Positions 46,430 to 59,409 are shown, counted from the stretch's first letter. The stretch is DNA of 64,000 nucleotides from Emydura subglobosa (GCA_007922225.1 ML679966.1:55981889-56045888), one strand, 5' to 3'. Translations and numbers: made by a program. The notes: generated by a model from the letters alone, not told the origin.

Positions 46430-48000
46430 CACTTGCTACTCCCTTGACTTCAAATGGAGCTATATAAGAGCAAGGTATTATTACTGACATACTATCTCCT
46501 CTACTTTTATCCTGATGTAGCCTTACAGGTACATAGCCATACCTGAGTCTTCAAACATATCCTGATTGACCTCCTTTTTGCCTCTAAAGGCTTGCAGACC
46601 TTACACAATTTTTAAGGTAACCCTTATTGTTTTATAGAGATCCTTTATATCATACCATTTTAGATTACCAATGCATATATACCTGAGGGTCAAATGTGTC
46701 CTTCCAAATAAAAAGCTGAGTGTTAATTTTACCTCAATAGATTCCATCTACAAAATTAATGTGAACCTTATAATCCAAAGCATGAGACGCAATGTGTAGT
46801 CTTCATGATATGACAACTGAGAACTGCCTGAGCAATGACCACTACAGGAATTACTTATAATGCGTGCCTTTCACAAAAAATTACCAAGCACGAAAAGGCA
46901 CACTGTGCCAGATTGGGTCACTCTGAGACATAGGGTGTGTGGAAAAATAGAAAAGATATCAAGCCTAGCAACAAAGTTTCAAGACTGAATCCAAACGGTT
47001 ACTTAAATGGAAATAGTTACATTAATTAGAGAGTGCCTCACTTATGTGCATCTACATCATGTCTAGGGACACCTACTTCTCAGAGCACTGCCGCTGTTGC
47101 CATGGAAAGGAGGCATAGTCTCCTGAGAGTGTGGACATTGTGGATAAAAAAATCCACGATTAACAGCAGTGGCCATAATATGAGAAAAATAGCTATAATC
47201 ACAACCAAAGGCAATAGGAACATCTAAATATGGTTTACTCTATTTAGCATTTGGAAACCTCTAGCTTCACTCAAAGAATTAGGGAAGTCAAATTATTCCA
47301 AGGTTTAATGAAGGGACTGAAGCTCAAAACCCTGTAATTTTTTTATTTTAGAAAGAAATTGGTAGTTTCTTTAGTGATCACTGACTTCAACTAGGTCTCT
47401 CCATACTACAGCATACATTAGCCTTGATCCTGTAAGCTACTCCACATGAGCTGACCCCTGAGCTCATGCAAAGCCCCACTGACTTCAGTGCTACTGGATT
47501 CCAATGCAGCACCGCAGTAAACTAAGCATACCTCTTGGTTTGATTGGGACAGTCCTGGCTTTTCGTATGATGTCCCAGTATCCTAAGAATGTCTTTTCAA
47601 ATATCCCAAATGTCCTGGTTTTTCATTTCATAAATCTAAATGTTCTGTTTCTTTATAACTGCCTAATGTTTGTTCAAGACATATTGCTGCACTGATATAA
47701 ATATTTTCAGCGCTCCTCCTATTTCATCCTCATCACATAACAAGTATGTGTTTTGGGCAATGCATAGTTCACAATCAAAGTCTGTCATAACCTATCAGGT
47801 GACATCTTTATAATATGAGTTTTATGAGTTGATGAAGCCTCTCAGGGAGGTGGGACGGTGTAGTCAGAAGTGAGCATCTAATGACCCCTCTGTACAGCCT
47901 CTCTTTTATCTGATCTATTGCTCCTGGTGGAGCTTTTCAAAACTGGGTGAGGTGAATCAAAGAAAGGACCCAGAATGCATAGCCCTCAAGTATTCCACAA
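46430..48000. other. Intron sequence with minor repeat traces
   Basis: Bases 47425-47500 hold an ancient palindromic repeat ('CCTTGATCCTGTAAGC' with 'CCCCACTGACTTCAGTG'). Bases 47525-47640 carry 'AAATATCCCAAATGTCCTGG', a phrase I associate with an unnamed sauropsid repeat. No gene is seen. Confidence 0.45.
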
Positions 48001-48002
48001 CT

Positions 48003-48487
48003 CTAAAAGTAAAACAAAGAGTTCTGTGGCACCTTAAAGACTAACAAATTTATTTGGGCATAAGCTTTTGTGGGCAGAAACCCACATCATCAGATGCATG
48101 AAATGGAAACTTCAGTTAGGTAGGTATATATACACATGCAAGGATGGGTGAGTTACATCACAGTGAGGAGGGCGAGTGTTAAGGAGGTAATTCAATCAGG
48201 GTGGATGAGTCCCATTCACAACAGTTGATGAGAAGACATGAATGCTAAAAGAAGGAACATTATTTTTTGTAGTGGGCTAGCCACTCCCAGTCTCTATTCA
48301 GACCTAGTCTGATAGTGTCAAGTTTGCATACGAGTTCCAGCTCTGCAGTTTCGTGCTGGAGTTTGTTTCTGAATTTTTTTGTTCAAGTATGGCAACTTTC
48401 AAGTCTGTTACTGAGTGTCCAGGGAGACTGAAGTGCTCTCCTACTGGTTTTTGGATGTTACCATTCTTGAATGTATTGAAAAAAACA
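48003..48487 (-). mobile_element. Penelope-like retroelement fragment with partial GIY-YIG nuclease
   Basis: The minus strand encodes FKNGNIQKPVGEHFSLPGHS followed by VTDLKVAILEQK. This resembles the C-terminal part of the GIY-YIG endonuclease domain of Penelope-like elements, around the conserved HF-x(3)-GH region. The GIY-YIG motif itself and the reverse transcriptase are absent. The end near 48008 carries 'TCTGTGGCACCTTAAAGACT', an inverse phrase found at the 3' ends of many turtle copies. A frame break follows the ILEQK segment. Confidence 0.7.
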
Positions 48488-48499
48488 GACGATAGTCTG

Positions 48500-50115
48500 A
48501 TCATATAATTATGATAACACTCTTAGCATTCTACTAGTATCTTAGAAGGATGTTAAACAGCAACTACTAAAGTTAGACATTTTTAAATCAGTAGGCCCAA
48601 ATAACTTGCATCCAAGAGTTTTAAAAGAACTGGCTGAAGAGCTTGCTGCACCATTAATGTTTATTTCCAATAAGTCTTGGTATACTGGGGAAGTTCCAGA
48701 AGATTGGAAGAAAGTTAATGTTGTGCCAATATTTAAAAGGGTAAAATATTTAAACAGAATGACCTGGATAGTTATAGGCCTACTAGTCTGACATTTATCC
48801 TAGGCAAAATAATAGCACAACCAATACGGGACTTGATTAATAAAGAATTAAAGGAAAATAATACGATTAATGACAATCATCATGGGTTTAAGGAAAATCA
48901 ATCCTGTCAAATTAACTTGATTTTTTTTTTTATGAGATTATGAATTTGGTTGATAAAGATAATAGTGTTAATGTAATATACTTAGACTTGCCTAAGGCAT
49001 TTGACTTGGTACCACATTACATTTTGAATAAAAATATAGTATAATATTAAATAAGATGGCACACATTAAATGGATTAAAAGCTGGCTAACTGATATGTCT
49101 CAAAATGTAAGTGGAAACAGGGAATCATCACTGAGCGGGTGGGTTTCTAGTGAGGACGCACAGAGATCAGTTATTGGTCCTGCACTATTTAACATTTTTC
49201 TTAATGACCTTGAAAAAAACATAAAATCACTACTGATCAAGTTTGCAGACAACACAAAGATTGGGGGAGTGATAAATAATGAAGAGGACAGGTCACTGAC
49301 ACAGCAATCTGGATCACTTGCTAATCTGGGCACAAGCAAAGAATGCGTGTTTTAATATGGATAAATGTAAATGTATACTTCTAGGAACAAAGAATGTAGG
49401 CCATACTTACAGGATGGGGGACACTATCCTCGGAAGCAGTTATTCTGGAAACGAATGGGAGGTCATGGTGGATAATCAGCTGAATATGAGTTTCCAGTGC
49501 AATGCTGTGGCCAAAAGGTCTAATCTGATCCTTGGATGCAGAAACAGGAGAATCATTAGTAGGCATCGAGAGGTTATTTTACGTCTGTATTTGGCACTGG
49601 TGCAAGTGCTGCATTCAGTTTTGTGCCCACAATTCAAGAAGAATGTTGAAAAATTAGAGCAGGTTCAGAGAGGAACCATGAGAATGATTACAGGATTAGA
49701 AAACATGCCTTATGGTGATAGACTCAAGGAGCTCAATTTATTTATCTTAACAAGAAAAGGTTAAGGGGTGACTTGATCACAGCCTACAAATACCTACATG
49801 GGAACAAGGATTTGATAATGGACTTTTCAGTCTAGCAGAGAAAGGTATAATGATCCAGTGGCCGGAATTTGAAACTGGACAAATTCAGCCTAGAAATAAG
49901 GTGGAAATTTTTAATGGTGAAGGTAATTAACTATTGGAACAATTTACCAAGGGTTGTGGTGAATTCTCCATTACTGACAATTTTTAAATCAAGACTGAAT
50001 GTTTTTCTAATAGATATGCTCTAGGAATTATTTTGGGGAAGATCTAGGACCTGTGTGATACAGGAGGTCAGACCAGATGACAACAATGGTCCCTTCTGGC
50101 CTTGAAATCTATGAG
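48500..50115 (+). mobile_element. CR1 LINE, 5'-truncated, degraded reverse transcriptase
   Basis: Coding traces in order are LHPRVLKELAEELAAPLM, VPEDWKKVNVVPIFKR, a 'DLPKAFDLVPHY'-like RT block (about 48980-49020), GPALFNIFLNDLEKN (RT), FADNTKIGG (degenerate catalytic FADD box, second Asp replaced by Asn), and then LEQVQRGTMRMITGLENMP. Many stops and frame changes are present. The 3' end reads 'GGTCCCTTCTGGCCTTGAAA' and 'TCTATGAG', the inverse of the fragments at 13565, 41375 and 63622. It starts only about a dozen bases from the Penelope fragment. Confidence 0.88.
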
Positions 50116-50119
50116 AAAT

Positions 50120-52200
50120 TGAATAGTAACCAGTCATTTCCACAGCTGGAAAAAATACTGAAATGCAGAACTTTTAATATGTATTGTTTTTACTGTGCAT
50201 CTTACAGTACACACCAAACAGTTTAAATAGAAAGAAAACGTCCCTACCCCAAAGAGCTTTCAGTGGCATTTTAGATGTGATGTGAGGAAAAGGAGTATAA
50301 CAAAGGCAGAGAAGGGAAAAGGTGATGGAGGATAAGGTTACAGCAATAAGGTCAAAGAATTCCTCAGCTAAGGTGGATCCAAGTAGTCTCCCTACTCAAG
50401 TAAAATTTTTCTAAGAAATTCACAGTAAACAAATCAGTGCCATCTTTACCAACATTTCCTGTAGAAACGAATACCCTAAAAGCTAGCCCATTGCTGTTTT
50501 TTAAAACTCACTCTTCCAGTGGGTGCTTAGTAGGTATGCCCTGGATATCTCATATACTCAGTGTGGAATGTGAGGGGCAGCTTCTGTCTGAGTACTTACT
50601 AAAATAACAGATTCTGGAATGTTATAAACTGCTGTAATCATCTGAACAGCTATTTTTGTTATTTCTATCTTTTTCCTGTATCTACCTAAATGTACAGGTG
50701 TGATTTTTCTTTGCTCAGAGATATGAATAGAGCCTTTAATAACAGGACTATTATTGATGTTAGATCACTGCATCTCTTGGCTCCCTTCTCCAGATTTTTT
50801 ATTTACACTTCCTTCTAAAATGCTCACTCGCAGCTGCTCTGACTTTCCTCAGAATCCATTAATGAGCCTCCTTAGAGAAAGAGTGCATTCTGCTCTAACT
50901 ACAATATTAAAAATGGATTGCTTTTTAGTTTTCTTCTTTCTTGTTCTAAACTATAGTTATAGCTTCCTTCTAGAATTCTTGACAAAGGGTCTGGACTTCT
51001 CTTCCATTCCCCACCATATACTGTAGCATGCAAGTCCAAATCAGGGCCCCATGAATCTACAGCAATGCTTCTAACATCTTATTTTTAATCTCTTCTGTTT
51101 CTTTTCCATTGTCCCAACTTATCTGCATTTTGGAAAGGCTTCTTTATGAACAAGAACAAGAGGAGAAAGGGTAAAAGAGGAGTTATGAAAGAGCAATGGG
51201 GAGAGAGAAAAAAATGGGAGGAAAAAAAGAATAGAAAACTTTCTAATTACTTAAAAAAATTAAACCTTCCCTCCCATGAAGAAATTCATGCAGAAAAGAG
51301 GCTTTCAGCCAGTGCAACACTTAATTTAAAAATGGAACTGGGAGTCTGTTCAACTCAATGTTCACGTAGTTACCATTTTATATTTACACAGTAGCAAAGG
51401 GAGCACAGGTGGGTGAAATATTTACAGCAAATAGTGTTTGCTGAAAAACACATTCTGGAGGCACTGAAACTACTCAGGGATTGAGGACAAAATTCAGCAA
51501 GTAGTTTCAGCCCCAAAAAAAAATGAAAACAAAAATTTCAGAAATGTCAAAATGAACTGTTTCGACATTTTGTTTCAAAACAACCTCTTCAAAACGAAAT
51601 ATTGCGTCAAATAAACATTTTGTTTTGAAAATGTCATTTTGAAGCAGCATTCAAAATGTTTTGTTTGACCAGAACAAATTTGTTTGATTTTTTTATTTCA
51701 GCAACAAAAAATATTCAGTTTCAGTTTGAAACGACCTTTTTTCGGTTCAGCCACTGAATCGAAAGATTAATTATATTCTCACTGTTACTAGAGAGTGCTC
51801 AGGCAATAGTTCAGGTAGGGATAGGCAAAACCCAAACAGTTCAGATATGAATATTTATCCATCTTTTTGCAGTCTCGCCTCCTCATAACACACAACCATC
51901 CCCCAGAATCCTTCCACATGCCCCTCATCCCAACTCCCATGCAGGTCTTCCTATTGTGGGAGAGTACAGGGATGTGTTACTCTCCCCACTTCTCATTTCC
52001 ATCTTAAGAAGACAAAAAAGCTGGAAGTCCCTAACCTGACCATGTAAGATCTTAAATAAGATTCTGCATCTAGAAATCAGCTATGGTTCAGGGAGGAATC
52101 TCTTCTATTCCCCCTAAAAATTCATTCTTAATTTTCACCTTCTGCTGGTGTTACACTGGGGAAGTACAATTCTTGTTAATACACTGCTTGGCTAGAAAAA
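50120..52200. other. Intron sequence with one AT-rich MITE-like block
   Basis: Bases 51500-51775 are full of AAATGTCAAAATG, CGACATTTTG and GTTTTGAAAATG units that fold back on themselves, suggesting an AT-rich MITE similar in style to 27245-27545. Bases 50200-50340 ('CCTACCCCAAAGAGCTTTCA') are an L3-like trace. No gene is seen. Confidence 0.45.
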
Positions 52201-52204
52201 CAAC

Positions 52205-53905
52205 AAGAACATAAGAATGGCGATACTGGGTCTGACCAATGGTCCATTTACCACAGTATCCTGTCTTCCAACAGTGGCCAATGCCAGGTGATTCAGAGGG
52301 AATGAATAGAACAGGTAATCATCAAATGATCCATTCCATTGACCATTCCTAGCTTCTAGCAAACAGCAATCCCTGCCTATCCTGGCTAATAGCCATTGAT
52401 GGGCCTCTCCTGCATGAACCTATCTTTTTTGAACCCCGTTATAGTCTTGGCCTTCACAACATTCTCTAGCAAGAAGCTCCACAGGTTGACTGTGCACTGT
52501 GTGAAGAAATACTTCCTTTAGTTCGTTTTAAATTTGCTGCCTATTAATTTCATTTGGTGACCCCTAGTTTTTGTGTTATGAAAAGGAGTAAATAACACTT
52601 CCTTTTTTACTTTCTCCACACTAGTCATGATTTTATAGATCTCAATCAGATCCACCCTTAGTCCTCTCTTTTCCAAGCTGAAAAGTCCAAGTCTTATTAA
52701 TTTCTCCTCATATGGAAGTTTTTCCATACCCCTAATTATTTTTATTGACCTTCTCTGTATCTTTTCCCATTCCAATATATCTTTTTTGAGATGGGGTGAC
52801 CAGATCTGCATGTAGTATTCAAGATGTGGGCATACCATGGATTAATAAAGAAGCAATACAATATTTTCTCATTATCGATCCTTTTCCAAATGATTCCCAA
52901 AATTCTGTTAGCTTTTTTGACTGCCCCTGAACATTGAGTGGACATTTTCAGAGAACTATCCACAATGACTCCAAGATTTCTTTCTTGAGTGGTAACAGCT
53001 AAGTTAGACCCCATCATTTTATATGTAGAGTTGGGATTATGTTTTCCAATGTGCATTACTTTGCATTTATCAACACTGAATTTCATCTGCCGTTTTGTTG
53101 CCCAATCACCCAGTTTTGTGAGATCCCTTTGTAACTCTTAGCAGTCTGCTTTGGACTTAACTATCTTGAGTAGTTTTGTATTATCTGCAAATTTTGCCAC
53201 CTCACTGTTTACTCCTTTTCCCAGGTCATTTATGAATATGTTGAACAGTACTGGTCCCAGTACAGACGCCTGGTGGACACTACTATTTACATCTCCCCAT
53301 TCTGAAAACATTCATTCCTACCCTTTGTTTCCTATCTTTTAACCAGTCACTGATCCAGGAGAGGACCTTCCATCTTTATCCCATGACCACTTACTTTGCT
53401 TAAGTGCCTTTGGTGAGGGACCTTGTCAAAGGCTTTCTGAAAATCTAAGTACACTGTATCCCCTGGATCACCCTTGTCCACATGCTTGTTGACTTCCTCA
53501 AAGAATTCTAGTAGATTGGTAAGGCACGAATTTCCCTTTACAAAAATCATGTTGACTCTTCCCCAACAAATCATATTAATCTATGTATCTGATAATTCTT
53601 TTCTTTACTATAGTTTCAACCAGTTTGCCTGGTACTGAAGTAAGGCTTACTAGCTTATAATTGCCAGGATCGGCTCTGAAGCCTTTTTTTAAAAAAATTG
53701 GTGTCACATCAACTATCCTCTATTCATCTGGTACAGAAGCTGATTTAAATGATAAGTTACATACCAACAGTTAGTAATTCTGCAATTTCACATTTGAGTT
53801 CCTTCAGAACTCAATAGCCTATTATATCAATATCCTCATTTAATATGCTCTCAAGTTCACCCATTTTAGTATTTAGACTTCTAGAATTTTTATATAAGCA
53901 CTTAA
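52205..53905 (-). mobile_element. CR1 LINE, long 3' portion, degraded
   Basis: Minus-strand coding traces are TVYLDFQKAFDKVPHQR (RT), SVLGPVLFNIFINDLGKG (RT), FADNTKLL (degenerate FADD box), MKFSVDKCKVMHIGKHN, HLEYYMQIWSPHLKKDI, KIQRRSIKIIRGMEKLPYEE and LGLFSLEKRGLRVDLIEIYK. At least two frameshifts (near 52800 and 53340) occur. The 3' end at 52205 reads inversely as the 'AAGAACATAAGAATGGCGAT' terminus. The 5' part to about 53905 retains CR1-like phrases but appears internally shortened near 53815-53860. Confidence 0.88.
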
Positions 53906-54359
53906 AAATAACATTCAAGGCTTTGTCTAGTATGTAGCACTAAAAACCTAATTTATGCTGCAAGGCTCTGGGATTTGTGAAATAACTCTAAATCAAGTTA
54001 AAGTATATTTTGATCTAAAATGAATAAGGGCTTTTGAGAGGTTTTGTGTTCTATACTACATGAAAATGATACAGTACATAAAACAGAGAAAAAGGTAATA
54101 ATACTTTAAGAAGCAACCTCTACATACAAAGAGCCTGATTTTCAATTACACTAAGACTCCTTTACACAGATCTGGAAGCAGAAAAGGGACTTTAAATGGG
54201 GCAGAACAAGATCCCCTATAATAATCCTGGACTGTGTAAAATCAGTTTAAGGCTCTAAACCAGCCCCGTTTCCACTGCCCAGTATAGGAAGAGGGAAAGA
54301 AACACAGTTGGACTGCACTTACATGACCCCCCATTACCTTAACAGCCAAGCACATTAAA

Positions 54360-54545
54360 ATCTTTAAATGTATTTATCCTCATATTACTCCTGTGAGGTA
54401 GGGGAGTGCTATTATCACTATTTTAAGGTGAGAAACTGTAAAGCAGGTAGTCTAAGTACCTCGTCCAAGATCACAAAGGTAGTTTGGGGCAGTGCTGAGA
54501 ATTGAACCTGGATCTCTCAAGTATTAGACTAACATCCTAACTGCT
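54360..54545 (-). mobile_element. MIR-like SINE
   Basis: 'ACTCCTGTGAGGTAGGGGAG', 'TTTAAGGTGAGAAACTG', 'CAAGATCACAAAGGTAG' and 'GAATTGAACCTGGATCTCTC' give the same inverse MIR order as at 18090-18295. Confidence 0.6.
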
Positions 54546-55139
54546 GGACTATTTCCTGATTTTCAAGGCCACTTTACTAACTGGGACTACCCACTGGATA
54601 TTGCTTAAAGATGAATTTCACCCAGCACAAGGACTACAAATGATACTCTCACATAAACCCAATATAAATTCTTATAATGCTTTTAACGGACATTGGGCCC
54701 TATGCTGGCCCTTGGTTTAACAGTGAATTTCTCTCTAGGTAGGTAAGGATTATTCCCATGAGTAAGGGTTTGTGGTTAGACCCATAACAACTCCATAATA
54801 TGGACTGACACCAAACACAGTAATGCAATATATAGATCAGATGTATTTTTAAATATACACTTACACATGTAATGCAATGGCTTCATATATGGTATATTAT
54901 TTCAATTTAAGATTTTGCTGTCATAAATTTTCATTATCACTATTCAAAAAGATTAGAAATGAAGCCACAAATATCTGATAAATTAACCTGTTTTACTTCA
55001 ACTCATGTTGGCAATGAATTTAAAAAGCTTGCTTGAAGCTCCAGGCAGGCAGACAGCCTGACGGCCCTGTTCTTTTTCATTTAGCCCAATTTATTTCTTG
55101 ACAAATTACAATTTAAGCTCCTTATTTGCTGCCCATTTT

Positions 55140-55250
55140 TCCTTACAGTGAGTAGTACTTTAATCTGTAAACAGCACCATCAACTTCAGTGGGACTACTT
55201 GAGGAATAAGAGACAACTCATTGAGAATAAAAGGTGGTAGAACTGAGCCA
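55140..55250. repeat. Palindromic interspersed repeat
   Basis: 'ACAGTGAGTAGTACTTTAAT' at the left and 'ACTCATTGAGAATAAAAGGT' at the right fold back, with 'CAACTTCAGTGGGACTACTT' between. It belongs to the same family as 36475-36690. Confidence 0.5.
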
Positions 55251-55259
55251 CTGGTTAAA

Positions 55260-57030
55260 AAATTACAATTCATTCCTAACCTCTAGATAGTAATATCCTG
55301 ATAGCAGATTCCTGAGATCAGAAACAACCACCACCACAAATATATTTACAAGAAATACGTTAGCATTTGGCCAAAAATACGCACAATATGAATTCAATCA
55401 TGACAATCAGCAATGCAAGGTTGTTTGCTCCAGAACTACAGCAGTTAAATATAAATTAAGTTCAGATAGCAAAAAAATTCCTTCTGCTATTATACACTGG
55501 AAATCAACAATTATAATTAATATAGTAGGAATAATGCTAGGGCTGAGTTGTGAATACAATAGGGATCAAAGATGAATCTTTTTAAAGCCTTCCGAGGACA
55601 AAACAGAGTACTTGTTACTATGTAAAGCATCAACAGGCTTAACTATAAAGCCTTGTATTTCAAGTGTACTTTATAATCAAAAATGATTTTGGCACTAAAT
55701 CCAAAACTTCAGCAAGAAGGCTTAACAATAAGGATTTGTGAAGTAAATCTGTGACCCCTTTCTGTATGTAACTGCACTTTTGCACAGTAAGCCAAAAGTG
55801 ATTTACCCCTGTAAAATGCATTGAGATCCATGGATGAAAAGTGATATATAAGTGCAAAGTAGCATTATGAAGTTTCACTGTTAATAAGTTTTGAATATGA
55901 ATAATGTTTCTATCATACTATACAATACCCCTCATATTTTCATAATCAAGATTGAAATTGGTTTCAGTACACTACAGAGGACGAAATTCTGTGCTGATTT
56001 ACTCCCTCTGCAATCCTACTTTGCTGTCAAGGGTGTAAAACCACACAACGTTTGGTCCAAAGAGTACATTTCAAAAATGTAATGCTTAAGCTTTCTGATG
56101 GAAGCTGCTTTTATTTTGAATTTGACACGGTTTTATTTTTTCATTTAGTCCTACAGTGTTGGGAATAATTAAACACTATACCATAAACCAGCAGGGAAAG
56201 AAATCAATCGAAATTCAGAAGGATCCTATGTAAATTGGTATTGTACTATAAATAAGTTTTGGATAAATCAGCACTTCAGAGGATAATAATTCCCGTGGTA
56301 GAGTGTGCAGTCATCAGTAAAGGCAAAGGAAGATGCTTATTAATAAATCAATGATATTTGGGATTTTATCTTATTTTTCTTGTCTTCTAAAAAATATTTT
56401 AAAATATGTTTTTGAACAGCGTAGATTCATTCCAAAATAAAATGGGTGTCAATTCCTTCTTGAAAAATGAATCCTGCACTAAGTTGGGTTTTTTTTAAAA
56501 TTCAACTAACCCATAATTGATATACTTTACTATAACATAAAATAACAACACTTAGCACTTATTTAGGACTTTTATCTGTAGTTCTCAAGCTACTTTCCAG
56601 TGTACATTGACAAGAATTCTTTTTGAAAAGGGAAATGTGGCTGTACATGCACAGGACCTAAAGAAACGTGCAAGAGTACATGTTTATGCAGTGAATATTT
56701 AAAACGTGCATTGACTGAATATTCAACAAATCTCAGAAATCCCCTGTATTGCTGCCTAGAACTGGCACTTCATTCTCTATCACTGTACGTGCTGGGACTT
56801 CTAGAATATGTTTAAGGCACAAGTACTCTTTCTAAATACTTCTTTACTCTTATAACCTGCATTTTAAACACAAATTAAATCACATCAGCCAGTTCTTTTT
56901 GCCACAGAACTGCACCTTTAAATACAACCAAACCAGATGGTCTCGGCATATAAAGCAGCAGGAGACAACATATTAATGCTACTCAAACAAGCAACTTGTG
57001 CTAGTAACAGACCAATGAAATCAGTCTCAG
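55260..57030. other. Intron sequence without recognised elements
   Basis: AT-rich, no supported coding segment and no named repeat. The two 60-70 codon open frames at 55660-56082 have no motifs. Confidence 0.5.
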
Positions 57031-57429
57031 ACTGCTAATCCTCTCTGTCACCATGGCAACGTCTATTTCAGACAATTCTTCAATTTTCAAGTCAAATGAG
57101 CCTGCCTGCTCTAAAACTTCTCTAGCAAGGGGTCTGATGCAATCAGGTACATTTTCATTTTGCATTGGCTACAGCTGCAGAATTTCATTTACTTTGCTCA
57201 TAACATGAAGCACCAGGGTGAAGTTTTGGTCTTTCCACCCAGTGATTTGTTTAATTGTAGGCATTTCTATGGTGCCCATCAAGGTAGTATTTGAATGTTC
57301 CACAAACATAAAGGGATAGATTGTGACTTTGCCTACCTGCTCATACAGGTCATAAGGGAGAAGAAGAACCTCCCTTACATTCCTGTCCAAGCTATACAGA
57401 CACATGTTCAAGAGGATGCTGTGCACACG
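57025..57429 (-). pseudogene. Unidentified protein-like reading frame with one in-frame stop
   Basis: The minus strand is open from the TAA at 57430-57432 down to a TAG directly after NEILQL (57169-57171). It then continues in the same frame for about 53 more codons, through PDCIRPLAREVLEQAGSF and IEELSEIDVAMVTERI, before the next stop near 57000. Composition is protein-like: mixed hydrophobic and charged residues, for example REVLLLPYDLYEQVGKVTIY and WKDQNFTLVLHVMSKV. No start, splice sites, poly-A tail or family could be fixed. It lies about 60 bases from the CR1 at 57490 and in the opposite orientation. It may be a retrocopied exon, an old transposon ORF, or a decayed intronic gene. I do not recognise it. 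Confidence 0.45.
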
Positions 57430-57489
57430 TTAATCCCCTTCGATGAGCTGGTGGGCAGGGTGGGAAAAAGCTTGACTCCTCTCCATCAT

Positions 57490-58625
57490 GTAAGTAAGGC
57501 TTTAGACATGCTTTTTATACTGTCTCACATAACCTTCTCATAAACAAACCAGGGAAATACAACCTAGATGGAGCTACTATAAGGTAGGTGCATAACTGGT
57601 TGGAAAACCTTTCCCAGAGTGTAGTTATCAGCGGTTCACAGTCAAGCTGAAAGGGCATGTGGAGTAGAGTCCCACCAGGATCGGTTCTGGGTCTGGTTCT
57701 GTTCAATGTCTTCATCAATGATTTAGTTAATTGCATAGAGAGTACACTTTAAAGTTGGCAGAAGATACCAAGCTGGGAGAGGCTGCAAGTGCTTTGGAGG
57801 ATAGGATTAAAATTCAAAATTATCTGGACAAACTGGAAAAATGGTCTGAAATAAATAAGATGAAATTCAATAAGGACAAATGCAAAAGCCCGGTTCCACT
57901 TGGGAAGGAACGATCTGTTGCACATATACAAAATAGGAAACGACTGCCTAGAAAGGAGTACTATGAAAATGGGCACTAGTGATCATAGTGGATCATAAGC
58001 TAAATATGAGTAAACAGTGTAACACTGTTGCAAAAAAAAAAAAAAAGCCAACCTTAGCAGGAGTTTTGTAAGCAAGAAATGAGAAGTAATTCTTCAGCTC
58101 TACTCTGTGCTGATCATGCTTCAACTGGAGTATTGTGTCCGGGTTTGGGTGCCACATTTCAAACTGGAAAAAGTCCAGAAAAGAGCAACAAAAATGATTA
58201 ACGGTCTAAAAAACATGACCTATGAGGGAAGATTGAAAAAATTGTGTTTGTTTAGTCTGGAGAAAAGAAGACTGAGGAGGGACATGATAACGGTTTACAA
58301 GTACATAAAAGGTTGTTACAAGGAGGAGGGAAAAATTGTTCTCCATAATCTCTGAAGATAGTACAAGAAGCAATGGGTTTAAATTGCAGCAAGGGCAATT
58401 TAGGTTAGACATTAGAAAAAACTTCCCAACTGTCAGGGTAGTTAAGCACTGGAATAAATTGCCTATAAAGCTTGTAGAATTTCCGTCATTGACGCTTTTT
58501 AAGAACAGGTTATACCAACATCTGTCAGGGATGGTCTAGATAATACTTAGTCCTGACTTAAGTGCAGGGGCTTGACCTATAAGATCTCTTGAGGTCCCTT
58601 CCAGTCCTACAATTTTATGATACTA
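57490..58625 (+). mobile_element. CR1 LINE, 5'-truncated in the reverse transcriptase
   Basis: Plus-strand traces are KALDMLFILSHN (RT), then GSVLGLVLFNVFINDLV (RT), then LEKWSEINKMKFNKDKCK. These are followed by LEYCVRVWVPHF, KVQKRATKMINGLKNMTYEG, LFSLEKRRLRRDMITVYKYI and FPTVRVVKHWNKLP. The FADD box area has a stop and frameshift near 57750. An A15 run at 58034 is internal. The 3' end is GAGGTCCCTTCCAGTCCTAC followed by TATGATACTATG. It is the same subfamily as 4135-4665 and is inactive. Confidence 0.92.
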
Positions 58626-58809
58626 TGTTTATCAATGTAGCTGAGCCACCACAAGGGTTGTCATCATTTGCTGCTAGTGTAGGCCAGGAGTAAATTACTA
58701 CTCCCACCCCACTGCAGCAAATGGGAAGAGAATTGTGGCTTTCAGAGGTGGCACAGCTACTCAGCAACGTCCCATACACAGGGCTTATGGCAAAGCCACA
58801 ATCTGCCCT

Positions 58810-58960
58810 GTCAGGTAGGGAAGCATTACAGAGGGGGAGCTGAGGCACAGAGAGATGGTGTTCTTGCCTAACACATAGGAAATGTGTGCAGAGCCAGGAA
58901 GAGAAACTGGATATCTGCAGACCCATTGCCTCAACCACAAGGCCACCCTTCCTCTCTATG
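58810..58960 (-). mobile_element. MIR-like SINE fragment
   Basis: 'GCTGAGGCACAGAGAGATGG', 'AGAGCCAGGAAGAGAAAC' and 'CCATTGCCTCAACCACAAGG' follow the inverse MIR order. The 131-codon antisense open frame at 58615-59010 runs across this and the preceding sequence and is not a gene. Confidence 0.5.
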
Positions 58961-59295
58961 GAATGACTTCCTATAATGATATTATCTAATTCTCTAGCAG
59001 GATATAACACAAGCCTAACTCAACAACTTATTTCCTCATCTAAAGAATTATTTAAATAGGTAATATATCATATCTGCCAACTATGGAAAAACAAGCATCT
59101 TATCATGAAAGGACATGAACTGCTAATTCTTTATCTACGAAAAAGATTAATATAAAGTTAAAGGAAATTGTGTAAATCATCCAAGTCACTTCAAACCTTC
59201 CTTTGTCGGTGATATACAAAGAGGCATGTTCTCAAAAGGATACCCTTGAGTCAGGCACACAGGTCTCATTTTTCATCATTTGTATATGTGTGTCT

Positions 59296-59400
59296 TTGGC
59301 CCAATTTTCAAAAGTACTAGTTATTTGCAGCTCCCATTGACACGCAATGGACTTGTGGGTGCTCACTCAATTTATCTGAAAATCAGACTGTAGCTAGGAC
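59296..59400. repeat. Short terminal-inverted-repeat MITE
   Basis: It starts TGGCCCAATTTTCAAAAGTA and ends TATCTGAAAATCAGACTG, inverse versions of one phrase, with CTCCCATTGACACGCAATGG in the middle. It is a relative of the MITE inside the MIR at 14190-14333. Confidence 0.55.
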
Positions 59401-59409
59401 CATTTTTAA

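Noticed and set aside
58615..59010. 131-codon minus-strand open frame
   Set aside because: Overlaps the CR1 end and a MIR-like SINE.
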